DNA from: Bellilinea sp040754815
GTDB taxonomy: Bacteria > Chloroflexota > Anaerolineae > Anaerolineales > Anaerolineaceae
Assembly: GCA_040754815.1 (NCBI GenBank)
Contig: JBFMBX010000002.1
Span: 62,001-126,000 of the forward strand
Direction: 5' to 3'
DNA: 64,000 nucleotides
How positions within the stretch are numbered: position 1 is the first letter of the stretch; every line of letters begins with the position of its first letter. A program made the translations under genes and the position numbers. Below, piece by piece: positions 8,361-16,351 of the stretch. A model generated the notes under the pieces. It saw nothing but the letters and a program-made list of their open reading frames with translations. It searched no databases and was not told where the DNA came from.

Positions 8361-8777
8361 ATGGAAGCCAAAGCCGTTTGGAAAGGTGATTTGACCTTCA
8401 TCGGCAGCGCCGATTCGGGTTTTTCGCTGGTAATGGATTCATTTAAAGAAGTGGGCGGAAACGAGTCCGGCTTCCGACCGGTGGAATTGATTGCCATCGG
8501 AGTGGCAGGCTGCACCGGCATGGATGTTATTTCGATTCTGAAGAAAAAGCGCCAGGAAGTCAGCGCATTTGAAGTGCTGGTACACGCTACGCGCGCCCCC
8601 GAACACCCTAAAAAGATCACTCACATGGTGATTGAATATGTAGTCACCGGAAAAAATATTGACCCGGCTGCTGTTGAACGCGCCGTGCAACTTTCCGAAG
8701 AAAAATACTGCCCCTCCATTGCCACTATCCGCAACAACGTGACCATCGAAAATAAAATCGTCATTCGCGAAGGTTGA
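8361..8777 (+). CDS. OsmC/Ohr family protein
   Basis: A 138-residue protein of the OsmC fold, whose members reduce organic hydroperoxides with two cysteines. Cys51 (VAGCTGMDV) and Cys117 (EKYCPSI) are the two conserved cysteines. The N-terminal VWKGDLTFIG is typical of the YhfA-like branch rather than of Ohr. It is 19 bp downstream of the disulfide oxidoreductase and is followed by an intrinsic terminator, so it probably closes this transcript. Peroxidase activity in this branch is not well established. Confidence 0.88.
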   Translation: MEAKAVWKGDLTFIGSADSGFSLVMDSFKEVGGNESGFRPVELIAIGVAGCTGMDVISILKKKRQEVSAFEVLVHATRAPEHPKKITHMVIEYVVTGKNIDPAAVERAVQLSEEKYCPSIATIRNNVTIENKIVIREG

Positions 8778-8800
8778 AAGACCACCCTGACCAGACTCAA

Positions 8801-8834
8801 CGTCCGCCGGTTTTAACGGCGGGCGTTTTTTTTT
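8801..8834 (+). terminator. Intrinsic terminator after osmC
   Basis: CGTCCGCCG-GTTTTAA-CGGCGGGCG (one G-T pair) followed by nine T residues on the plus strand. It ends right at the stop codon of the converging minus-strand gene. There is no T-run on the minus strand, so it serves only the plus-strand transcript. Confidence 0.88.
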
Positions 8835-10315
8835 CAGGGTTGTGATTGCACCTGACTGGAACGATCCGAACATTCGCAGGCAATTACCCTTCGGCCAGCG
8901 CGGTTCAATGTCCCCTGATAGGGTTGATCTCCTTTCTCTGCAATCCACCCTTCCAGATTGAAAGCCAGAGCGCCGTAGGCCGAAATCCACTCTCCGTTAT
9001 ACTTTCGTGCTATATGAACATGGGTACCGGTAGCTTTTCCTCCCTCGCAGGAAGGCATTCCGATGGGATCACCCTTGTTAAGCCGTTTGCCAACCGGCGG
9101 CAGGGACTCATTGGCTAAATGTAAATAGAATACCGTCCAACCGGTGCGTTCATCGCCATCTCCATCCAGATCCAGCACCACCAGTGCATCACCCCGCCGA
9201 GCAATGACTCCCTCGGCAACAGCAACCGCGGGCTGTTCACTGACGAGACAGGCCCCCACCACACTGGGCGGCGCAAAATCCAATGCGGAAAGCGGCTCCC
9301 CCTCTCCCCAGCCGGTATGAGGGCCGCCTGTAAAAGCCCACACTTTCCCTGCCGGGAACGGAAAGCTCATCTCCGGTTGAGTCAGACTGCCGGGAATGTG
9401 GGCTTCCACGTTTGCCCATGGATCGCCGAACAAAGCGGTGTAAACACGCAGGAATCCTTCCCCGCTGATCGCATATTCATAGGCTTCCTGCGGATAAATC
9501 TGGGCAAAGTAATAATGAAGTGCCACACTGGCAGCATTTTGCCACGGATCAGGATTCTCCAATCGGCCGTCCATAAGGTGAATTGTGTCAAGGCTGCCCG
9601 TCCGCCAGCCGTAATAGCCGTTATTCAAGGTATTGGCAGCCCAAAGCAGCTGGCGGGCCAAACCTTGACTGAACTGATCGCGATATCCCAACGGGTACTG
9701 ATCCATATCCACTGCCGGTTGCGGCTGGCTCAATCCTCCGGTTTGATACTCCAGAATTGCCAGCAACAAGCGCGGGCTGATGCTGTATTCGGTGGTAATG
9801 TATTCGATGATCTCACCGCCCCGGCGGTCGCGTTTTCCAAGATAAAACGAATAATTCTTGAACCAGCCGGGTTGTTGATCCACAAACGAGACCACATCAA
9901 AACCAATCTGAGCAGGACCGTTAACGAACAGGGAATCGGGCAAAATTTGGAAAGGACTGCCCCACAAGGGACGGTAGTAGATTGGAATTTTCATCGGCAT
10001 CCCCGGTGGCATGGTGGTAGCATCCGAAGGGATGAATGGATTGGCTTCAAGGATCTCGTTAACCGTTGTATTGAAATGCGCTGCAAGCGCCGGCAGGGTA
10101 TCTCCCATTTGAGCCGTGTAGTCCACCAGTGTGCCGGGAGCGTAAGGCTCACGGGTCGGCAGTGGGGTTGGCAATCCCTGTTCACCCGGCGTCGGTGGCA
10201 AGGGGATGGAAGGCAGGTCAGGATTTGTATCGTTCAAATCCACCTGCGGAACGCAGGCACCCCCAATCATCACCAGCGCAAGTACCATTAAAAGAAATGC
10301 TTTGTTGAAAGCCAC
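8834..10315 (-). CDS. LysM/M23 peptidase-like lipoprotein, paralog 1
   Basis: A ~493-residue secreted lipoprotein. The signal peptide ends in the lipobox GGAC, followed by a Pro-rich linker, a LysM domain (YTAQMGDTLPALAAHFNTTVNEILEANP), a ~200-residue middle region shared with the next two genes, and a C-terminal M23/LytM-like domain. The M23 ligands are present: His and Asp in GPHTGWG...SALDFAPP and the HxH of GTHVHIARKYNG. M23 enzymes cleave peptidoglycan cross-bridges. An aspartate-rich DLDGDGDERTGW insert looks like a calcium-binding loop. The GTG at 10315, five bases past the upstream stop, leaves an ideal signal peptide; a GTG at 10366 is the alternative. Confidence 0.83.
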   Translation of the reverse strand: MAFNKAFLLMVLALVMIGGACVPQVDLNDTNPDLPSIPLPPTPGEQGLPTPLPTREPYAPGTLVDYTAQMGDTLPALAAHFNTTVNEILEANPFIPSDATTMPPGMPMKIPIYYRPLWGSPFQILPDSLFVNGPAQIGFDVVSFVDQQPGWFKNYSFYLGKRDRRGGEIIEYITTEYSISPRLLLAILEYQTGGLSQPQPAVDMDQYPLGYRDQFSQGLARQLLWAANTLNNGYYGWRTGSLDTIHLMDGRLENPDPWQNAASVALHYYFAQIYPQEAYEYAISGEGFLRVYTALFGDPWANVEAHIPGSLTQPEMSFPFPAGKVWAFTGGPHTGWGEGEPLSALDFAPPSVVGACLVSEQPAVAVAEGVIARRGDALVVLDLDGDGDERTGWTVFYLHLANESLPPVGKRLNKGDPIGMPSCEGGKATGTHVHIARKYNGEWISAYGALAFNLEGWIAEKGDQPYQGTLNRAGRRVIACECSDRSSQVQSQP

Positions 10316-10319
10316 CTGC

Positions 10320-11936
10320 TTAATTTCCAATTTCCGGTCTGCTAATTCTCGTTTCGAATGATCCACACGTACAGGCGTTGATCATCCGTCCTTCCCTCAC
10401 CAGACTGCCTTCATACGGATTCTTGCCAGCCACCGCCCGCCATCCATCCATCACGAAAGGCAAAGGCCCATCGGCCAGCACCCACTCGCCGTTGTATTTG
10501 CGGGCAATGTGAACATGGGTACCGGTTGAGGTGCCGCCCTCACAAGAGGGGTGTCCAATTAAATCCCCTTGTTGGAGCCACGTACCGGCTTTGACCCGAT
10601 TCTGGCTGGCAATGTGCAAATACAAAATTGCCCAGCCGGTTTGTTCGTAACCATCCCCATCCAGATCCAGCACAACCACGCCGGTATCGGTGCGCACCAC
10701 CAGCCCGCTGGCCACTGCAACAGCCCAGTCTTCGGCAATATCACAACCGGTTTGGGTGGCAGCAGGGGCAAAATCCAGCGCTGCCCGGGCACCATCCGGC
10801 CCCCACGCCGAGTGCGGCCCGCCGGTAAAACTCCAAATGTGACCGGGGAGAAACGGCAGGATCAATTCGGGCTGGGTCAAATTGACCGGCAAAAGCGGTT
10901 CAACAGTTTGGGCACGCATCCACGGGTCACCGTACATGGTTTCATACAATTTGACAAAACTTTCCTCCCCACCCAAAACCCCATTCCAGATAATTTGCGG
11001 GTAAAGGCGGGAAAAAAGATACTGTAAGGCAACCGAACCCGCATTCAAACCGGGCGCCAGCCGAACACGACTTCCATCCGAAAACTGAATTTCGGTCAAA
11101 ATACCGTTCCGCCAGCCGTAATAACCAATCGAAAGCTGCTGCACCGCCCAGCTGAGCTGCTTGTAGAGACCTTTCTTTTCCGAATTTACTACCCCAAGAG
11201 GATAATCCATCTCAGCCAGATTACCCGGCTGACCATAAACCCAATGCGCCTGATACTCCAACAAAGCCACCAGCAGGCGGGGGTTGATTGAGTTTTCTAT
11301 CGCCACCTTGTAAATCACTTCACCGCCGCTTTTCCAGCCATCCGCCAGATACTCCCGATAGGTACTCAGGTAACCGCCCGCTTCACTGATAAAGGAATTG
11401 AGATCAAAATCCAGCGCCGAAGGTGAAAAAACAATTTCGCTGTCTGGCAGCAATAACTCGGATGGGCCGGTCTGATCTAAACGATTGGGAATAACCAGCA
11501 GTTTACCGGCATTGATCAAACCCGTGGCTGGAATACTCTCAGGCGAAGTAATTTCTTCTGGCAGCACCCCAAACCGCACGGCAACTGCCGGCAGTGTATC
11601 ACCGGCTTGTGTGTAGTAAAGGATGGGAGGAAGAGGGGTACTGCGGGTGGGTAATGGCGTAAAAACCGGTTGAGAAGGGGTAAACTGCGCCACAGGCGGT
11701 GTTCCAATCGCCAGAGGGGTGTTCATCTGGGCTTCGACGGGCTGATCCGTCGGCTGGACGGTAATTTCCTGTTCAACTTCTCCGCCGCCTGCACCGCCGA
11801 CAGAGAACAAAGCAGTGGCCGTCAAATCGTAGTCGGAAACATAACCTTGCGAACACGCAAGGATGGAAAACAACCACACTCCAAGGGCAAAGGCTATTTT
11901 TATGCGCCTAGCGTGAAATTTGATTTTCCGGAACAA
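10320..11936 (-). CDS. LysM/M23 peptidase-like lipoprotein, paralog 2
   Basis: The second of three tandem paralogs with the same order: lipoprotein signal (lipobox SILAC), Pro/Thr-rich linker, LysM (YTQAGDTLPAVAVRFGVLPEEI), middle region with the conserved INPRLLVALLEYQ and SIGYYGWRNG segments, and the M23-like domain with GPHSAWG...ALDFAPA, DLDGDGYEQTGW and GTHVHIARKYNG. It is probably attached to the outer face of the cell membrane. The start is uncertain: a TTG at 11936 gives a compact signal peptide, while ATGs at 11966 and 11984 lie deeper in the upstream gene. The overlap suggests coupled translation. Confidence 0.82.
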   Translation of the reverse strand: MFRKIKFHARRIKIAFALGVWLFSILACSQGYVSDYDLTATALFSVGGAGGGEVEQEITVQPTDQPVEAQMNTPLAIGTPPVAQFTPSQPVFTPLPTRSTPLPPILYYTQAGDTLPAVAVRFGVLPEEITSPESIPATGLINAGKLLVIPNRLDQTGPSELLLPDSEIVFSPSALDFDLNSFISEAGGYLSTYREYLADGWKSGGEVIYKVAIENSINPRLLVALLEYQAHWVYGQPGNLAEMDYPLGVVNSEKKGLYKQLSWAVQQLSIGYYGWRNGILTEIQFSDGSRVRLAPGLNAGSVALQYLFSRLYPQIIWNGVLGGEESFVKLYETMYGDPWMRAQTVEPLLPVNLTQPELILPFLPGHIWSFTGGPHSAWGPDGARAALDFAPAATQTGCDIAEDWAVAVASGLVVRTDTGVVVLDLDGDGYEQTGWAILYLHIASQNRVKAGTWLQQGDLIGHPSCEGGTSTGTHVHIARKYNGEWVLADGPLPFVMDGWRAVAGKNPYEGSLVREGRMINACTCGSFETRISRPEIGN

Positions 11937-13458
11937 GCCGATCCCAAGCCTCAACAATGACTCCATCGCGAACCAACATTCCATTATATTCTACACCATC
12001 CCCCATCGAAACCCAGCCATCCAGAATGAATGGAACCGCGCCATCCGCCGGAATCCACTCTCCGTTGAATTTACGCGCAAGGTGAAGATGGGTTCCACTG
12101 GATATACCGCCTTCGCAGGATGGATGACCCAGCCGGTCACCTGCCTTGACGCGCATCCCAAGAGCCGCCCGCTCAGCGCTGGCAAGATGCAGATATAAAA
12201 CCGTCCAGCCGGTTTGCTCAAAACCATCTCCATCCAGATCCAATACCACAACACCGGTTTCAGAACGCACAACCAGACCATCTGCCACGGCCGTTACCCA
12301 TTGATTGCTGATGCCGCACCCCCACCCGCTGTCGGGCGGTGCAAAATCCAATGCGGCCCACGCCGAACCATCTCCCCACCCCCCATGCGGACCGCCTGTA
12401 AACGACCATATCACCCCTTCCTCGAAGGGTAATTGCATGACGGGCTGCTGCAAATCAGCCGGTACTAACGGTTCAATTGCCCAATCGAAGGGATAACCAA
12501 AAAAGCGGTTGAACACGGCAAACACCCCATCCCTGCCAACCGCGGCATCCCATTCAGGCCGGGAATACAACAATCCCATCAGGTGTTGAACCGCTGCCGT
12601 GCCGGCATTGATGGTTGGGTCAACCGGCACCACACCGCCATCGGCCAGCTGCCAGTGAGAAATACCGTTCACCTTCCACAGGTAGTAACCCCGATTGAGC
12701 TGATTCGCCGCCCACGATAACTGGCTGTATAACCCCCGCCGGTTGACATCAAAATACCGCAGCGGATAATCGAGGGTATTGGCCGGCGGCTGGGCCTGCG
12801 TGACCCAGCCGGACTGATACTCCAGCACACTCAGCAGTAAACGGGGGTTAACCGAATACTCACGCGCCACTCTCAATACCACTTCTGCCCCGTTGTATGG
12901 CTCATCATCCAGCGTTTCCCGATAGGTGAATAAATAACCTCCCTGCTGACGGACGAAAGCAAACACATCGAAGGGAATCGTCATCGGCCCGTTCACCAGT
13001 TCAGAATCGGGGATAATTTTGAAAGAAGTACCCGGAGCCTGCGGTGAGGGCGCCGGGATGATGACCTTCAACCCCGCCGGTACTAAATTGGGATTGGCAA
13101 TCTGATTAGCCTCAATCAGTGTTTGAATATCCACATTGAAAAGTTGGGCCACTTTACCTAAAGTATCCCCCGGTTGGAGGATGTACTCCTCCTGTGCCGA
13201 TCTCAGGGTGGGCAAGACACGCGGAGGATCAGGGGTGGGGGTAAGAATGGGGTCACCGGGCTCACGGGTGGGCGGCAGAGTAAATGAAAGCACCGGTGCG
13301 GACGAACCGCCCGGCACGGGAGTGGTTTGGGCATCTCGGTTGCTGCTTTCAACCGGCCGCCAAAAATCGGATTGGGGCGCAGGTTGAACACACCGTATCC
13401 ATAAAATGGCCAGTATGCCGCCGAGAATCATCCACCGCCTTTTTTGCTGTCGTTTCAT
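11908..13458 (-). CDS. LysM/M23 peptidase-like lipoprotein, paralog 3
   Basis: A 516-residue lipoprotein and the first of the three paralogs in transcription order. It has a charged n-region (MKRQQKRRW), the lipobox WIRC, a Pro-rich linker, a LysM domain (YILQPGDTLGKVAQLFNVDIQTLIEANQ), the middle region (VNPRLLLSVLEYQSGW, NRGYYLWKVNG) and the M23-like domain with GPHGGWG...ALDFAPP, DLDGDGFEQTGW and GTHLHLARKFNG. The middle region, with the repeated PRLL.LEYQ, might be a lytic-transglycosylase-like helical domain, but I see no clear catalytic glutamate. It starts 8 bp after the HIT gene and belongs to the same operon. Confidence 0.86.
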   Translation of the reverse strand: MKRQQKRRWMILGGILAILWIRCVQPAPQSDFWRPVESSNRDAQTTPVPGGSSAPVLSFTLPPTREPGDPILTPTPDPPRVLPTLRSAQEEYILQPGDTLGKVAQLFNVDIQTLIEANQIANPNLVPAGLKVIIPAPSPQAPGTSFKIIPDSELVNGPMTIPFDVFAFVRQQGGYLFTYRETLDDEPYNGAEVVLRVAREYSVNPRLLLSVLEYQSGWVTQAQPPANTLDYPLRYFDVNRRGLYSQLSWAANQLNRGYYLWKVNGISHWQLADGGVVPVDPTINAGTAAVQHLMGLLYSRPEWDAAVGRDGVFAVFNRFFGYPFDWAIEPLVPADLQQPVMQLPFEEGVIWSFTGGPHGGWGDGSAWAALDFAPPDSGWGCGISNQWVTAVADGLVVRSETGVVVLDLDGDGFEQTGWTVLYLHLASAERAALGMRVKAGDRLGHPSCEGGISSGTHLHLARKFNGEWIPADGAVPFILDGWVSMGDGVEYNGMLVRDGVIVEAWDRLVPENQISR

Positions 13459-13466
13459 CCCATCCC

Positions 13467-13811
13467 CTATTGAAAACGAAATGGCATTCGTCGTCCTCCA
13501 ATCAAATGGAGGTGAAGGTGAAAGACCGATTGACCGGCTTCCGGACCCGTATTGATGACCAGCCGGTAACCTCGTTGATCCAGACCGTAGTCAAAAGCCA
13601 GTTGTTTTGCCACCACAATCAGATGCCCTAATAAAGCGGCATCTTCTTCGCCGACCTCATTCAGCGATTCAAAATGCCGGTTTGGCACCACCAGAATATG
13701 CACCGGCGTAATCGGATGAATATCATAAAAAGCCGTTACCTGCTCATCCGCATACAGAATAGTCGCAGGCGCTTCACCGGTGACGATTTTGCAAAAAACA
13801 CAATCATTCAT
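13467..13811 (-). CDS. HIT-family (HinT-like) nucleotide hydrolase
   Basis: A 114-residue histidine-triad protein. The triad is HLHLHLIGG near the C-terminus, the nucleophilic histidine being the middle one; CVFCKI at the start and the ALF-type segment PITPVHILVVPNRH are typical of HinT. The family hydrolyses purine nucleoside phosphoramidates or related NMP adducts in the cytoplasm. It lies between a deacetylase gene (30 bp upstream) and the M23 lipoprotein genes, with no evident functional link to them. Confidence 0.93.
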   Translation of the reverse strand: MNDCVFCKIVTGEAPATILYADEQVTAFYDIHPITPVHILVVPNRHFESLNEVGEEDAALLGHLIVVAKQLAFDYGLDQRGYRLVINTGPEAGQSVFHLHLHLIGGRRMPFRFQ

Positions 13812-13841
13812 GGCTGCACCACTCGCTCAACCAGCAAGGGA

Positions 13842-14984
13842 CTACGGCGCATCGCCTGAACAATAGCGCCCATACCATTCCAGTTCGGCTTCTTTGTTCT
13901 TCGCGGCAAACTCTTCCGCCTGCCGGCTCAGTTCCACAGCCTGATCCAGATTGACATAGGCAGCCGTACTCCAGTAGCGCGGCAGCAACAGCAACGGATC
14001 GCCCACCAGTCGTTCTGCCTCTCCCTGCGGTATCCAGTTGAACATGATTGGACCTCGCGCATAAGCCGTAAAGCCCATAATATACCCTGCCTCACGAACC
14101 TCTCTTACCGTTTGAGGGGTGAAATTTCCACCCGGCCAGATGAAGGCTCTTGGGCGGGAGCCCAAATTTTCCTCGAAAACCCGTATGGGTTCATAAATTT
14201 CTTGATGGATGATTTCGGCAGGCGTATTTTCCGTAAAATATGTTGACCCGTTATGAAGGTAACCATGCGCCTCAATTTCCACTCTGCCCGTCTCCAGAAC
14301 GGACTTGATTTCGCGCCATTCCTTTTGATCGGCAACTCCCGTAATATAAGCCATCACCATTGTCCAGTTGTTTTTTTGCAGGATGGGCAAAAAATGATTC
14401 CTTACTGTTCCCAGCCTTCGGTCATCTATAATCAACAACAACGAACGCTGCGGAATATAGGCATTATGTTGCAAGAATGCGGCCAGTTGCTCGATGGTTA
14501 TGGTTTGAAATCCCAGATCGGCGGCGTGCTGCATGGTTTCTTTGAAGTATTTTTCGGTTACGGTGATGTTATCGCTGATCGCACCTCCCTCTTTTCGAAC
14601 ACCATGATACATAATTGGCACAACAATGGTGCCGGGTTTTGCCTTTTGCGCCTCCCAGCGGGCCGCAAGATACTGGCAGGTATCCTGTAAATAAGCGACC
14701 GGCTCAACCCCTTTATTCAGGCGAGGGAAGAACACCTCAAGCGGCACAGGTGTGGCGGTGGAGGTGGGAAGATCAGTAGGCGTACTCGTTATTGTGGCTG
14801 TTGGCCGGCTGGTTAAAGCGGGGGTGAGTGATGAAGCGGGAGTACTGACATTTTGAGCGGATTGTCGGGTTGCCAACGCTTCATCTGGCGGCAGGACAGC
14901 AACGCTGACACAGGCCGCCAGATGAAACAAAATCAGACAGCAGATACCCAATCGTATAATTCGACTATTACACAGTCTCGCCAC
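13842..14984 (-). CDS. Polysaccharide deacetylase (CE4) lipoprotein
   Basis: A ~380-residue exported lipoprotein (lipobox HLAAC) with a Thr/Ser/Pro linker to about residue 80, then a NodB/CE4 domain. Visible motifs are VPIMYHGV, the IIDD metal/base motif (in LLLIIDDRRLG) and the metal-binding HGYLHN (HxxxH). FIWPGGNFTPQTV matches the later conserved region. Such enzymes remove N-acetyl groups from peptidoglycan or other surface glycans. The GTG start overlaps the end of the inositol-phosphate synthase gene by 17 bp. The M23/LysM lipoproteins downstream suggest a shared role in the cell envelope. Confidence 0.87.
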   Translation of the reverse strand: MARLCNSRIIRLGICCLILFHLAACVSVAVLPPDEALATRQSAQNVSTPASSLTPALTSRPTATITSTPTDLPTSTATPVPLEVFFPRLNKGVEPVAYLQDTCQYLAARWEAQKAKPGTIVVPIMYHGVRKEGGAISDNITVTEKYFKETMQHAADLGFQTITIEQLAAFLQHNAYIPQRSLLLIIDDRRLGTVRNHFLPILQKNNWTMVMAYITGVADQKEWREIKSVLETGRVEIEAHGYLHNGSTYFTENTPAEIIHQEIYEPIRVFEENLGSRPRAFIWPGGNFTPQTVREVREAGYIMGFTAYARGPIMFNWIPQGEAERLVGDPLLLLPRYWSTAAYVNLDQAVELSRQAEEFAAKNKEAELEWYGRYCSGDAP

Positions 14985-16053
14985 GAATAAATGCTTCGGT
15001 CATCTCCAGCGCAACCGAATCGCGGAATTGCCGGGGGGGAGTCTTCATAAAGTAAGAAGACGGAGCATAAAGCGGTCCGCCAATGCCGCGGTCGAGCGCC
15101 AGTTTAACGCACCGAATCGCATCAATCACCACACCGGCGGAGTTGGGAGAATCCCATACTTCCAGTTTCGCTTCGAGGTTGAGCGGCACTTCACCAAAGG
15201 TCGTGCCTTCCATGCGAATGTAACACCACTTGCGGTCGGTCAACCACGGCACATAATCACTCGGCCCCACATGGATATTCTCTTCGGGAAGAGTGTAAGG
15301 CAGCATTGAAGTTACTGCACCCGTCTTGGAAATCTTTTTAGATTCCAGGCGCTCGCGCTCCAACATATTGAGAAAATCGGTGTTGCCGCCAAAATTCAAT
15401 TGATACGTTCGGTCCAGCCTGACGCCACGGTCAACGAACAAACTGGTCAAGACGCGGTGGAGAATAGTAGCACCCACCTGACTTTTAATATCATCCCCGA
15501 TGATAGGGAGTTTTTTCTGGCGGAAGCGTTCCGCCCAGTATTCCGAACTGGCAATGAAAACCGGAATGGCATTCACAAAGCCACAACCGGCTTCCAGCAC
15601 CTGTTCAACATACCATTTGGTGGCCATTTCAGAACCAACCGGCAGGTAACTCACCACGACATCGGTTTTTGTTTCCTTCAAAATCTTGATAATGTCCGCA
15701 GTTGGACCGGGCGCTTTTTTGACAATTTGGCTGAGATATTTGCCCAAACCGTCGTGAGTCATACCCCGATAGACCGGCACATTCAGATACGGCACATCGG
15801 TAAATTTATAGGTGTTATTGGGATAGGCAAAAATGGCCTCGGAGAGGTCTTTTCCCACTTTTGTGTCCACCACATCAAAAGCAGCCGTGAATTCAATATC
15901 ACGGATATGATACCCCCCCAGATTGACATGCATCAACCCCGGTATACGATCCGTTTCTGCGGCCTCTTTGTAATAGTGGACGCCCTGTACCAGCGATGAA
16001 GCGCAGTTCCCTACACCGATGATTGCCACACGAACTTTTTTATCCTTTGCCAT
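14968..16053 (-). CDS. ino1: myo-Inositol-1-phosphate synthase
   Basis: Makes inositol-1-phosphate from glucose-6-phosphate with NAD, for inositol lipids or inositol-based solutes. The 361 residues fit the short prokaryotic type. An N-terminal Rossmann motif (VAIIGVGNCASSLVQGVHYY) is followed by the catalytic-domain hallmarks SYLPVGSEMAT, IPVFIAS, GDDIKSQVGATILHR and LNFGGNTDFLNM. AAAGGAG lies upstream of the ATG. It is the first gene of a minus-strand run ending in the three M23 lipoproteins. No phosphatidylinositol-phosphate synthase is in the window. Confidence 0.95.
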   Translation of the reverse strand: MAKDKKVRVAIIGVGNCASSLVQGVHYYKEAAETDRIPGLMHVNLGGYHIRDIEFTAAFDVVDTKVGKDLSEAIFAYPNNTYKFTDVPYLNVPVYRGMTHDGLGKYLSQIVKKAPGPTADIIKILKETKTDVVVSYLPVGSEMATKWYVEQVLEAGCGFVNAIPVFIASSEYWAERFRQKKLPIIGDDIKSQVGATILHRVLTSLFVDRGVRLDRTYQLNFGGNTDFLNMLERERLESKKISKTGAVTSMLPYTLPEENIHVGPSDYVPWLTDRKWCYIRMEGTTFGEVPLNLEAKLEVWDSPNSAGVVIDAIRCVKLALDRGIGGPLYAPSSYFMKTPPRQFRDSVALEMTEAFIRGETV

Positions 16054-16351
16054 ATTGACTGTTGTAAACTCCTTTGGAGATTAGATTGTTGGGTTTTTAG
16101 GATTCTCTCAGTTCAACTCTGATACCATTTATTATCTGACCATTCTTGAATTGTCCCGAGCCAATTATACTTTTATTTTGATTTTGTTGAGCATTACTTC
16201 TGAACCTTGAACAGAATTGATTCTTCTCCCCAGACTCTACAATCTTGTTATTCCTTATAAAGGTTGTACCATTAAAGCGAGAATCAGATATAATCAAACC
16301 AACTAAATTAGCATCAAACTCATCTCCCGGATGGAAAAATAACCAGACCCA
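16054..16351. other. AT-rich divergent intergenic region
   Basis: About 300 bp between the divergent ino1 and GGDEF genes, clearly more AT-rich than its neighbours. It should hold both promoters, but I see no well-spaced -35/-10 pair. A 66-codon TTG-started frame on the minus strand (16097-16297) encodes an Asn/Gln-rich peptide with no recognisable domain or ribosome-binding site; I do not call it a gene. Confidence 0.5.

Noticed and set aside
8801..8834. Bidirectional terminator for both converging genes
   Set aside because: The minus strand has no T-run after the hairpin, and the hairpin precedes a proper distance from the minus-strand stop only by overlap.
9317..10291. A 324-codon plus-strand frame opposite the first M23 lipoprotein gene
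   Set aside because: It lies wholly antisense to a gene with clear domains, and its own translation has no recognisable motif.
16097..16297. A 66-residue Asn/Gln-rich reading frame on the minus strand
   Set aside because: TTG start, no ribosome-binding site and AT-rich intergenic composition; a chance frame is more likely than a gene.
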